NCBI RefSeq assembly: GCF_023028225.1
Contig: NZ_CP095482.1
Coordinates: 2,170,001 to 2,234,000, forward strand
DNA from: Halorientalis litorea
GTDB lineage: Archaea > Halobacteriota > Halobacteria > Halobacteriales > Haloarculaceae
DNA: 64,000 nt
Direction: 5' to 3'
In this document: piece by piece, positions 1-7,335 of the stretch
Layout of the letters: each line of letters begins with the position of its first letter
Position numbering within the stretch: the first letter of the stretch is position 1
Notes under the pieces: model-generated
What the model was told of the DNA's origin: nothing
What the model saw: the letters and a program-made list of their open reading frames with translations, nothing else
The model's database searches: none
Translations under genes and position numbers: made by a program

Positions 1-269
1 TAGAGGTGTTCGACCGCCCGCTGGATGTCCGCGGGTTCGAAAGGCACGTCGAGGTGTGCCGCCCGAACCGGCGCGGCGTCGTACGTCTCCGGCCCACCGG
101 CGGCCTCACAGAGGAAGTCGGTCTGTGTCCGGCGGAGGCTGTCCACGTCGGCGTCCGCGAAGAAGGGGCCGAGGTCGTCGTCGGCCACCAACCGGTCGTA
201 GAAGTCGTCCACGACTGCGCGGATTCCCTCACGACCGCCGAGACGGTCGTACAGCGTGTCCTCGCTCAT
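1..269 (-). CDS. Truncated haemoglobin (group 1-like), C-terminus cut by window edge
   Basis: The visible 89 codons run from an ATG at 269 off the left edge. They look like a 2/2 truncated globin, a small haem protein that binds O2 or NO. The start LYDRLGG followed by a hydrophobic helix with a Phe-Tyr pair (F23-Y24, the B9/B10 position) and a His at residue 72 in an AAHLDV context (proximal haem ligand, F8) fit the family. A normal trHb is 115-130 residues, so roughly 30-40 residues are missing beyond the window. It lies divergent to nothing obvious; the next gene on the same strand starts at 1245. Confidence 0.85.
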   Translation of the reverse strand, partial: MSEDTLYDRLGGREGIRAVVDDFYDRLVADDDLGPFFADADVDSLRRTQTDFLCEAAGGPETYDAAPVRAAHLDVPFEPADIQRAVEHL

Positions 270-441
270 ACTCGACCCGTCGGCCGCGACGACAAAAACC
301 ACTTCCCGCGGACCCAGACCCTGAGAATCGGACGGTGGCGCGACCGACGCCAGCCCTTTGACGCCCGCCGTCGGACGGCCGCTGACGCCCGCCCGTGTCT
401 CGTGGTACCACTTCGTCCGCCGCCGTCGAGGGGTGACGGTG

Positions 442-1245
442 CTACACGTAGATGTGGCCCTCGCGCTCGTCCCACGGCCGGTCCGGTTCGAAGTCGGCTT
501 GCCGCGCCCGATACGTGCCGAGCGCGGCCACGACGGCGTCGAGGGCGTCGCCGCCGGCGTCGTCGAGGAGAATCCCGCGCACTTCGTCGGTGAACGAAAG
601 CGGCGTCTCGGCGGTCAGTCCGTCCACGATGGTCCGGCGGCGGTCCCGCGCGGTCGCGCTGTCGTCCTTGTACTCCGCGGCGGGCAGGTCGAGGGCGGCG
701 AGCGTGGCGGCGGGGTACACCTCACAGAGGTCGGTCGCATCCGACGCGCCGTCCTGCATCGGCCGGACTGCGACGCCGTCCGTTCCCGCGAGGGGGGCGA
801 GTACGTCGCGGATGCCGTAGAACGTCTGTTTCCAGACGTGGCTCCCGTACGGGGAGAGCGCGCCCACGGGACCGTCGGTCTCGCGCTTGAGGTCCGCCCG
901 TGCCCCGTCGGTGGCCGATTTGGCCCGCTCTCGACACACCTGCTGGAAACTGTCGGCGTCGGCGGCAGCCGTGGCGACCCACTCCAGACTCGCCGCCCAC
1001 GTCTCCCGGTCGTGGACCGTCGCGGGGACGCCGAAAGGGAAGTCCAACCCGACGGTTTCGGCCTCGCGGAGGAACTCGGTCAGGCGGCCCAGACAGGGTG
1101 CCCGCTCGGCGACGCCGAAGCGGTCGGCGGCCGAGCGACAGTCCTCGACGGTTATCTGCCCGTCCGCGACAGTTGCGTCCGCGAGCCAGATGCCGTGCCC
1201 GGCCTGTCGCGCGCCGGAGAAGTCGATACCGGTGAGCGAGCGCAT
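442..1245 (-). CDS. DUF429 family protein (predicted RNase H-fold nuclease)
   Basis: A 267-residue protein that begins MRSLTGIDFSGARQAG, the DxSGA-type opening typical of DUF429 proteins, which are predicted to have an RNase H-like fold with a nuclease-type metal site. Further acidic residues (LDFPFGVP, CEVYPAA, and DALDAVVAA near the C-terminus) match the family's conserved acidic positions. An upstream in-frame ATG at 1320 would add 25 residues with no family character, so the start at 1245 is preferred. The biochemical role of DUF429 is not established. Divergent from the zinc micro-protein at 1314. Confidence 0.7.
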   Translation of the reverse strand: MRSLTGIDFSGARQAGHGIWLADATVADGQITVEDCRSAADRFGVAERAPCLGRLTEFLREAETVGLDFPFGVPATVHDRETWAASLEWVATAAADADSFQQVCRERAKSATDGARADLKRETDGPVGALSPYGSHVWKQTFYGIRDVLAPLAGTDGVAVRPMQDGASDATDLCEVYPAATLAALDLPAAEYKDDSATARDRRRTIVDGLTAETPLSFTDEVRGILLDDAGGDALDAVVAALGTYRARQADFEPDRPWDEREGHIYV

Positions 1246-1295
1246 GGGTATCGGTTGGGCGAGACGTGCAAAAAGCCGGGGCATTGATAGGCGCG

Positions 1296-1311
1296 CCGAC
1301 CGTACGGTCGG
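1296..1311. promoter_or_regulatory. Perfect 16-bp palindrome just upstream of a start codon
   Basis: The sequence CCGACCGTACGGTCGG is fully self-complementary and ends two bases before the ATG at 1314, in the divergent region between the DUF429 gene and the zinc protein. A weak TATA-like stretch (ATTGATA) lies about 27 bases upstream of the ATG, so the palindrome would cover the transcription start of a leaderless mRNA. It could be an operator; chance is possible in GC-rich DNA. Confidence 0.4.
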
Positions 1312-1313
1312 AT

Positions 1314-1472
1314 ATGCCAAAGACCGTGGAAGTCACGTGTACCAGCGGGGACTGCGAACTCGACATGTTCGAGATGCACTACACGTACGATATGCCCGAC
1401 AGCGTGACGGTAGCCGACTTCAGTTGTCCGTACTGTGGCGAGTCGGACTCCCTCGAAGAAATCGAGCTATGA
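1314..1472 (+). CDS. Small zinc-binding protein (DUF7559-like)
   Basis: A 52-residue acidic protein with two cysteine pairs, CTSGDC near residue 9 and CPYCG near residue 39, which together can hold one zinc ion. Such CPxCG micro-proteins are common in haloarchaea and mostly of unknown function; the family name DUF7559 is from memory. The ATG at 1314 follows the palindrome. Its stop codon overlaps the start of the Hsp20 gene by four bases (ATGA), so the two are probably translationally coupled. Confidence 0.75.
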   Translation: MPKTVEVTCTSGDCELDMFEMHYTYDMPDSVTVADFSCPYCGESDSLEEIEL

Positions 1473-1963
1473 TACGCGAACTGGGCCGCTCTCTCGGAAA
1501 CACGGTTCTGGAAGCCGTCGGGCGCGCGTCCAGTCGGGTGCAGGAGCGTCGTCCGCTCCCGGTCGACCTGCTCGAATCCGACGACGCCTACCTCGCCGTC
1601 TTCGACGCGCCCGGTGCCACCAGCAGCGACGTGCAGGTCCGATTCGACGACGACACCGTCGCGGTGCGTATCGACCGCTTCCGCGAGTTCCGCGAGGGCT
1701 ACGAGGTCCGCCTCCCCGGCCGCGGCCTCTCGCTCGACGGCGAAATCACCCTCCCCGACGACGCCGACGTCGACCCCAACGCGGCGACTGCGACGCTCCG
1801 CGAGAACGGGTCGCTGGAAGTCCGCGTCCCGAAAAACGGCGGTCCCACGGAGATGACCGTCACCGAAGAGGACGGGAACCGAATCGAGACGACCGACGCC
1901 GGCGACTCCGAGGCGGAGACGACGGACGACGACGAGACGGCCGACACGGCCGACGAGAACTGA
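1469..1963 (+). CDS. Hsp20/alpha-crystallin family small heat shock protein
   Basis: A 164-residue protein with an alpha-crystallin domain at about residues 30-130: LPVDLLESDDAYLAVFDAPG opens the beta sandwich, and the LPxxADxxxxxATxxxNGxLEVRVPK strand pair near residues 90-125 is the classic C-terminal part of the domain. The protein would bind unfolding proteins in the cytoplasm. The last ~35 residues are an acidic, Thr/Asp-rich tail without an obvious IxI motif. It starts inside the stop of the preceding zinc protein. Confidence 0.85.
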   Translation: MIRELGRSLGNTVLEAVGRASSRVQERRPLPVDLLESDDAYLAVFDAPGATSSDVQVRFDDDTVAVRIDRFREFREGYEVRLPGRGLSLDGEITLPDDADVDPNAATATLRENGSLEVRVPKNGGPTEMTVTEEDGNRIETTDAGDSEAETTDDDETADTADEN

Positions 1964-1982
1964 CCCGCCGCGTTCTCCCCCC

Positions 1983-2762
1983 TCAGTCGAGAACCGCGTC
2001 CAGTCCCCGGGCCGGGTACCCGACGATGCGGTCGGCCCCCGCCGCACGGAGAGAGTCGACGCGCTCCCGGACTGCTTCGACGTTTTCGACGAGTGCGTAG
2101 TCTCGCACGGCCGCCGAGAGCACCTCGCGTGCCCGTCCCGTCGCGGTCGCGTCGGTCGCCGCACCCTCTGGGAGTGCGGACCGGACGGGACCGCGCCGTG
2201 CCGCGTAGTCGCCCACGTCGTCGAGAACCGTGTCCTCGTCGTCGGTCAGCACTGTCGGGGCGTAGACGGCGAGCGTTTCCGCGAACCCCGCGGCTCTGAG
2301 GGCGCGGAAGTCGCGCTCTGTCGTCCGGGAGAGCAACTCGAACTGCGGCCCGCCGGCGGCGATGGCGACGCGTTCGACGCTTTCCGTCCCGACCCACGCG
2401 TCCGGGGCCCGCTCCCGGGCCGCGCCGAGTCGTGGCGCGACGGCGCGCTCGCGTTCGGTTTCGGAGAGATACGCCGGGTTGCCCGCGACCAGCACGACCC
2501 CCGCCTCGTCGGGAACGTCCCCCCACAGGGAGTCGTCGCCCAGCGGGTCGAATCCGTCGGCGCGAACCGGGACGTTCACACGGGTCGGCCGGTCGGCGGC
2601 GAGCGTGGCGAGCGTCTCCGCGTCGGGGAGCGACTCCCGACCCTCCTAGTCCACGACGAACGCGTCGGTGTCGAGGGCCGTCGCTCGCGAGAGGTCGACC
2701 TCGCGTGGCTTCAGTGCCACCGCGTCGATGCCCGTCGCCGCGAGTACGCCCTGTGTCTGCAT
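1983..2762 (-). pseudogene. Conserved haloarchaeal protein (DUF7388-like) interrupted by an in-frame TAG
   Basis: Reading from an ATG at 2762 gives 38 residues starting MQTQGVLAATGIDAVALKP, then TAG at 2648-2646, then an open frame to the stop at 1983. Both sides share the same frame (the TAG is codon 39), and the residues on either side (AFVVD stop EGRESLPD) read as one continuous protein. The natural residue is probably Tyr or another single-change codon. Translation could restart at GTG 2579, giving a 198-residue remnant. The C-terminal part has ALVENVEAVRERVDSLR and an AGADRIVGYPARGLD ending. The function is unknown and the family name is from memory. It may be a decayed gene, a readthrough gene or a sequence error. 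Confidence 0.65.
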
Positions 2763-2873
2763 TCGTGCCTAGATGGGCGATTCCGGGCAAAACGGTGTCG
2801 CTTCCGGTCGAACAGCCGGGTCACCTCGCTTGGCACGGTCCGTGTGTGGCCCCGCCGCGAGCGCGCGCCGCCC

Positions 2874-3473
2874 CTACCTCGGGAGGTCGGCGTCGGGGTC
2901 GACTTCCCGGTCGACCTCCGGCGGCATCTCCCAGTCCGTCGTGAGTTCGAGCAGTTGCACGAGGATGCGAGCGGTCGCGCCCCAGACGGTGTAGCCGTCG
3001 ACGTGGAAGAAGTGCAGGCGCGTCTCGCCGTAGTGTGGGTGGTCGCGCCGCTCCGACTCGTAGTTGTCGAGGTCGGTGAGGTCCGCCACCGCGAGGACGG
3101 CGATTTCGGCGACTTCGCGCTCGTCCGGGGTGTACTCGTGGTCGGGAATCGTCCCGACGAACGGCCTGACGGAGTAGCGGGTGATGGTGCGGATGTCGTC
3201 GGTGCGGCCGACGATGTCCGCCTCGGCGGGGTCCAGCCCGATTTCCTCTCTGGCCTCCCGGAGTGCCGTGGCTTCGAGGTCGGTGTCACTCGGCTCGCGG
3301 CCGCCGCCGGGGAAACTCATCTGCCCGGGGTGTTCGCCGAGGTGGTCCGCGCGCTTGGTGAACAGGAGGTGGGGGTTCCCGTCGCGGGTGACGACCGGCG
3401 CGAGGACGGCCGCCTCACGCTCCTCGTCGGTGACGGCCGTCGCCCGAAACTCGGCGACCCGCTCCAAGTCCAT
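2874..3473 (-). CDS. NUDIX hydrolase, CoA diphosphatase type
   Basis: A 199-residue NUDIX enzyme. The NUDIX box is at residues 56-80 (FPGGG ... REAREEIGL) and is directly preceded by LLFTKRADHLGEHPGQMSF. That segment matches the extra motif of CoA pyrophosphatases (LLTxR...GxxxFPGG), which cleave CoA to 3',5'-ADP and phosphopantetheine. As in that subfamily, the usual mid-box Glu is replaced (Thr64). The C-terminal WGATARIL motif is also typical of NudL-like proteins. Substrate is inferred from motifs only. Confidence 0.85.
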   Translation of the reverse strand: MDLERVAEFRATAVTDEEREAAVLAPVVTRDGNPHLLFTKRADHLGEHPGQMSFPGGGREPSDTDLEATALREAREEIGLDPAEADIVGRTDDIRTITRYSVRPFVGTIPDHEYTPDEREVAEIAVLAVADLTDLDNYESERRDHPHYGETRLHFFHVDGYTVWGATARILVQLLELTTDWEMPPEVDREVDPDADLPR

Positions 3474-3523
3474 ACGCTCACGTCGTTCCCCGCGCTCTTA
3501 ATTTGCCCGGGGTTCGACTCGGC

Positions 3524-3994
3524 CTACGCCAACTCGTCGTCGAGTCGCTCGCGGGCGTCCGCGAGGGCTACGGGTGCCCACGCCTCTAACTCGTAACTCA
3601 CGTCCAGCAGTTCCGCTGCCCGGTCGGTGTTCCCCTCGTTGACGGCCCGTGCGGCGTCGGCCCGGAACCGCTCGGCGGCGGCCCGCCCCGCGGCGTCACG
3701 GTCGACCGTCCGTTCGGGCACGTCCAGAATGTGGGGGAGGTCCGTCGCACCGTCCGGGAGTGTCGGGAACGCGACTGGCCCGGGGACCAACAGCGGGTCG
3801 TCGGCGTGCCCGTCCTCGTACTCGACGAGGTGGTAGGCGTCGAGTGCGTCCTCGATGGCGGCGTCGAAGTCGGCCGGGTCGCGCTCCGCGCCGTCCTTGA
3901 ACGCGAGTTCGACGAGCGCGTCCCCGAGTTCGGCGCGCGTGAGTGCGTCGAACAGGTCCACCACCCCTGCGAGGTCGCTCCGCGATAGCTCCAT
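3524..3994 (-). CDS. Conserved haloarchaeal protein (DUF7109-like)
   Basis: A 156-residue acidic protein starting MELSRSDLAGVVDLFDALTRAELGD and ending in Ala/Asp/Glu-rich helices. It looks all-helical with no membrane segment. I recognise it as a conserved haloarchaeal protein of unknown function (DUF7109, from memory). The ATG at 3994 is chosen because the longer open frame upstream encodes low-complexity sequence. Its start is divergent from folP at 4101, so they share about 106 bp of promoter region. Confidence 0.6.
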   Translation of the reverse strand: MELSRSDLAGVVDLFDALTRAELGDALVELAFKDGAERDPADFDAAIEDALDAYHLVEYEDGHADDPLLVPGPVAFPTLPDGATDLPHILDVPERTVDRDAAGRAAAERFRADAARAVNEGNTDRAAELLDVSYELEAWAPVALADARERLDDELA

Positions 3995-4100
3995 ACCGGC
4001 CGCTCGGACGGCCGGGATTTCAGCGTTCCGCTGCCCGGCACGTCCCGCCCGGCGTGGCCGGTTTCCAAGGCCTTTAGTCGAATCCGCCCTACCAAAAGGC

Positions 4101-5249
4101 ATGCACACGGTCGAAGTCGGGGACTTCACGGTCGGCGATGGACACCCGCCGCGGGTGATGGGCGTGTTGAACATGAGCGTGGAGTCGAACTACACGCCGA
4201 GCGTTCGCGGCGACACCCCGGAGGCCGCGACGTTCGCCGAGGAGATGGCCGAGGCGGGCGCGGACATCATCGACATCGGTCTCCAGTCGGCGAACCCGAA
4301 AAACGAGTGGCTCCCGCCGGAGGTCGAGAAGGACCGACTGGCCAAGGCACTCGCCGTCGTCGACGCCGCCGACACCGACGCCGCGTTCTCGCTGGAGACG
4401 CGCTACGCGGAGGTCGCGGAGGCGGGCATCGAGGGCGGATTCGACCTGATAAACGACGTCTGTGGCTTCGCGGACCCGAAGATGAAGGAGGTCTGTGCCG
4501 ACCACGAGGCGCCCGTCGTGAAGATGGCGAGTCCGCCCGACATCAAGAAACCAGGCCACCTGCGGACCGTCGACGAGGTGTTCGAGGCCCTCCAGCGCGA
4601 CGGGTTTACCGGCGAGACGATTATCGACCCCGCGTTCGGGCAGTGGCACCCGAAAATCACCTACGAGGACAACTGGGAGCGGTTCCGCCGGATGCGGGAG
4701 TTCCGTGCGTTCGGTCGCCCGATGGTCACGGCCACCAACCGCGAGGACTTCCTCGGGGACATCGCCGACCGACCCGACACCGACGACCAGTTGCACGTCA
4801 GCCTCGCCGCCGCGACGATGGAAGTCGAACGCGGTGCCCACATCGTCCGTACCCACGACGTGCCCGAGACGCACGATGTCGTGAAGATCGCTCACTTCCT
4901 CGGGGACGAACGGACGGTCGCAGACTCCCCCCGCGTCGCCGAACTGACCGACGTGTCCCGCCGCGAAATCGAACGGCACCTCCACCTCCGGGGCGACGAT
5001 GGCGACGCGGCCGCCAGCGTCTCGCCGTTGTTCTTCCAAGTCGAACGCCTCGACGGCGACGCGGAGGGGTACCTCGCGGATTGGGCCGAGGGCCGGGACG
5101 TGCTGTTCACACAGGGCGCGGACGGCCACCTGCTCGCGGGGACCGTCGCGGCGTTCCACGACGGTCTCGACGCGCTCTCGGACGGCCCGGGCGACGCCGC
5201 CGAAGTCGCGGGGAACGTCCGGCAGGCTGTCGCCCGGCAACTGGACTGA
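4101..5249 (+). CDS. folP: Dihydropteroate synthase-family protein
   Basis: A 382-residue pterin-binding enzyme that would condense a hydroxymethyl-dihydropterin diphosphate with p-aminobenzoate in folate-type C1-carrier synthesis. Family signs are PRVMGVLNMS at the N-terminus, the ADIIDIGLQSANP strand-loop, LINDVCGF, and a late ERGAHIVRTHDVPET segment (the terminal pterin-binding RxHDV motif). After about residue 275 comes a ~100-residue C-terminal extension beyond the usual DHPS length, of unknown role. Haloarchaeal DHPS is often fused to FolC; here it stands alone. Dihydrofolate reductase lies 1.5 kb downstream on the other strand. Confidence 0.85.
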   Translation: MHTVEVGDFTVGDGHPPRVMGVLNMSVESNYTPSVRGDTPEAATFAEEMAEAGADIIDIGLQSANPKNEWLPPEVEKDRLAKALAVVDAADTDAAFSLETRYAEVAEAGIEGGFDLINDVCGFADPKMKEVCADHEAPVVKMASPPDIKKPGHLRTVDEVFEALQRDGFTGETIIDPAFGQWHPKITYEDNWERFRRMREFRAFGRPMVTATNREDFLGDIADRPDTDDQLHVSLAAATMEVERGAHIVRTHDVPETHDVVKIAHFLGDERTVADSPRVAELTDVSRREIERHLHLRGDDGDAAASVSPLFFQVERLDGDAEGYLADWAEGRDVLFTQGADGHLLAGTVAAFHDGLDALSDGPGDAAEVAGNVRQAVARQLD

Positions 5250-5286
5250 CCTGCGAACTGTCGGTCGGTCGGCGGACGCCCTCTCG

Positions 5287-6735
5287 CTACCGTCCCTCGT
5301 CCTGCAACTGTCGCAGGTTCGCCGTCAGCCACGCCTCGATGCCCGTCTCGCGCACCGCCGCGAGCAGTCGCTCGAACCGCTCGCTCCGTTCGTCGTCGGC
5401 CATCTCGACGGCCGCGGTCAACCGGTCGGCGAACGCCGCGGTGTCGAAGGGGTTGACCGTCACCGCCGCCCCGAGCGATTCGGCCGCGCCTGCGAACTCG
5501 CTCAACACGAGCGTCCCGCCGACGCCCGCGGAGGCCGCGACGTACTCCTTGGCGACGAGGTTCATGCCGTCGCGACGGGGGCTGACGACGCAGAGGTCGG
5601 CGTTCCGGTAGAGGCCGAGGAGGTCACGGCGCGACAGGTCGCCGTCGAGGTAGACGACGGGCGTCCAGTCGTCGGTGCCGAACCGCTGGTTGAGTTCGTA
5701 CACGCGGTCACGAACCCGCCCGTGGTACGTCCGGTAGGAGTCGATGCCCTCCCTGCTCCGGGAGGCCTTCTGGACGTACACGAGGGAGTCACGGAGCCGT
5801 GGCGTCGTCTCCCAGAGCCGTTCGAGCGCGTCGAGGCGTTCGAGGATGCCCTTCGTGTAGTCGAGGCGGTCCACGCCGACGGCGACGGCGGTGTCGTCGT
5901 CGATGCCGTGAGTGCGGGCCAACCGTCGCCAGTAGTCCCCGCTCCCCTCCTCGCCGGCCACGCTCGACAGTTCGTCCGTGTCGACGCCGACCGGCGCGAC
6001 GTAAGTCCGGGTCTCTCGCTCCCCGTACGCCACGGTGCCGGCGGCCCTGTCGACGGTCGCTCCGGGGACCGACCGTTCGACCGAATCGAGGAAGTTCTCG
6101 CGGTAGCCGTCGGTGTGAAAGCCCACGGCGTCGGCGGCGAGCAGGCCGTCGAGGACCTGCTCGGCGTGCGGGCAGATGGCGAACACCTCGGCGGGCGGCC
6201 ACGGGATGTGCCAGAAGTGGACCAGCGTGCGGTCGACGCCACGCTCGCGGAGCGCGCGCGGGACCAGCGTCAGGTGGTAGTCCTGGAGCCAGACCGGCCC
6301 CGTCGTGTCGGCGACGGCGTCGGCGAAGGCGGCGTTCGCGTCCTCGTAGGCCGACCAGAACCCCGGTTCGACGGCGACGTAGTTCGTGTCGAGGTGACAG
6401 AGCGGCCAGAGGACTTGATTGCTGTACCCGTAGTAGTACTCGTCCACCTGCCGCCGGGTGAGTCTGACGCGGCGGAGCGTGTACCGTGGGTCGCCGGGCG
6501 GGAGCGCGACGGTGTCGTCGCCGTCGACGACGCTCGGGTCGAAGTCGGCGTCGCCGCTCCCCCACGCGACCCACGTCCCGCCGAGGTCACCGACGACGGC
6601 GTCGAGTGCCGAGACGAGGCCGCCGGTCGGCCGGTCACACTCGATGCCGTCGGCGGCGTAGCGGTGGGCGTACGGCTCCCGGTTCGAGACGACGACGAGG
6701 CCGTCCGTCCCGTCGCCGTCCGTGGACGCGACCAT
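5287..6735 (-). CDS. otsA: Trehalose-6-phosphate synthase (GT20)
   Basis: A 482-residue GT20 glycosyltransferase that transfers glucose from a nucleotide sugar to glucose-6-phosphate. Motifs in order: VVVSNREPY at the start, GGLVSALD, the YYYGYSNQVLWPLCH segment, VWLQDYHLTLVP, HFWHIPWPP, GFHTDGYRENF, VAVGVDRLDYTKGI (sugar-phosphate site) and VVSPRRDGMNLVAKEYVA with VLSEFAGA near the C-terminus. These cover both Rossmann halves, so it is full length. No otsB phosphatase gene follows. A GH37 trehalase lies about 3 kb away on the same strand, so this region handles both trehalose synthesis and breakdown. Confidence 0.93.
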   Translation of the reverse strand: MVASTDGDGTDGLVVVSNREPYAHRYAADGIECDRPTGGLVSALDAVVGDLGGTWVAWGSGDADFDPSVVDGDDTVALPPGDPRYTLRRVRLTRRQVDEYYYGYSNQVLWPLCHLDTNYVAVEPGFWSAYEDANAAFADAVADTTGPVWLQDYHLTLVPRALRERGVDRTLVHFWHIPWPPAEVFAICPHAEQVLDGLLAADAVGFHTDGYRENFLDSVERSVPGATVDRAAGTVAYGERETRTYVAPVGVDTDELSSVAGEEGSGDYWRRLARTHGIDDDTAVAVGVDRLDYTKGILERLDALERLWETTPRLRDSLVYVQKASRSREGIDSYRTYHGRVRDRVYELNQRFGTDDWTPVVYLDGDLSRRDLLGLYRNADLCVVSPRRDGMNLVAKEYVAASAGVGGTLVLSEFAGAAESLGAAVTVNPFDTAAFADRLTAAVEMADDERSERFERLLAAVRETGIEAWLTANLRQLQDEGR

Positions 6736-6792
6736 ACCGCCATCACGGGAGTCCGCCAGTTGAACCTGTTGCCCTCCGGTGTCGGCCCGGAT

Positions 6793-7287
6793 TCAGTCGG
6801 CGGCGACCGGTTCGCGGGCCGTGTTCTCGTAGGTCACGATGTCGAAGGCACCCCGTGGGTCACGCTCGCGCTCTACCCACGCCGGGCCGAGTTCGGGGAA
6901 CGTGACGCTCCCCTCGTGTGTCTCGTGGATGTGCGTGAGGACGGCACCGTGCGCGTGGGGGAGAAAGAGGCGGTACACTTCGCCGCCGCCGATGACGTAC
7001 GCCGTTCCGTTGCCCGTCGCCGCCGCGGCGTCGATGGCGACCCCGGGCGAGGTGACGTAGGTCACCTCGGGGTCCGCAGTCGTTCGGCTCCCGTCGGTCG
7101 TCAAGACGACGTGCAGCGGCACGTCCAGTTTGTCCATGCTCTCGAAGGTGCGGCGGCCCACGACGACTGGGTGGCCCGCCACCGTCGATTTGTAGTGGCG
7201 CACGTCCTCGGGGTGGTGCCACGGGACCGACCGCCCTTCCCCGATGATGCGGTTCTCCGACATGGCGGCGATGAGTCGCAACTCCAT
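6793..7287 (-). CDS. folA: Dihydrofolate reductase
   Basis: A 164-residue DHFR that reduces dihydrofolate with NADPH. Motifs: LIAAMSENRIIG at the N-terminus, VPWHHPEDVRHYKSTVAGHPVVVGRRTFES (substrate and cofactor site), and the AYVIGGGEVYRLFLP cofactor loop. ATG 7287 (MELRLIAAM) fits the family start better than the upstream ATG at 7314. It shares a strand with otsA, 57 bp upstream of it, and with the folate gene folP nearby it suggests a loose folate cluster. Confidence 0.93.
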   Translation of the reverse strand: MELRLIAAMSENRIIGEGRSVPWHHPEDVRHYKSTVAGHPVVVGRRTFESMDKLDVPLHVVLTTDGSRTTADPEVTYVTSPGVAIDAAAATGNGTAYVIGGGEVYRLFLPHAHGAVLTHIHETHEGSVTFPELGPAWVERERDPRGAFDIVTYENTAREPVAAD

Positions 7288-7335
7288 CGTACGTTGAACG
7301 TGCCGACGGTGCAAAACGCTGACTTTTCGGTCCGG

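Noticed and set aside
2580-2762. A separate small gene upstream of the TAG
   Set aside because: The 38 residues before the TAG are in the same frame as the downstream protein and read on smoothly, so it is better seen as one interrupted gene.
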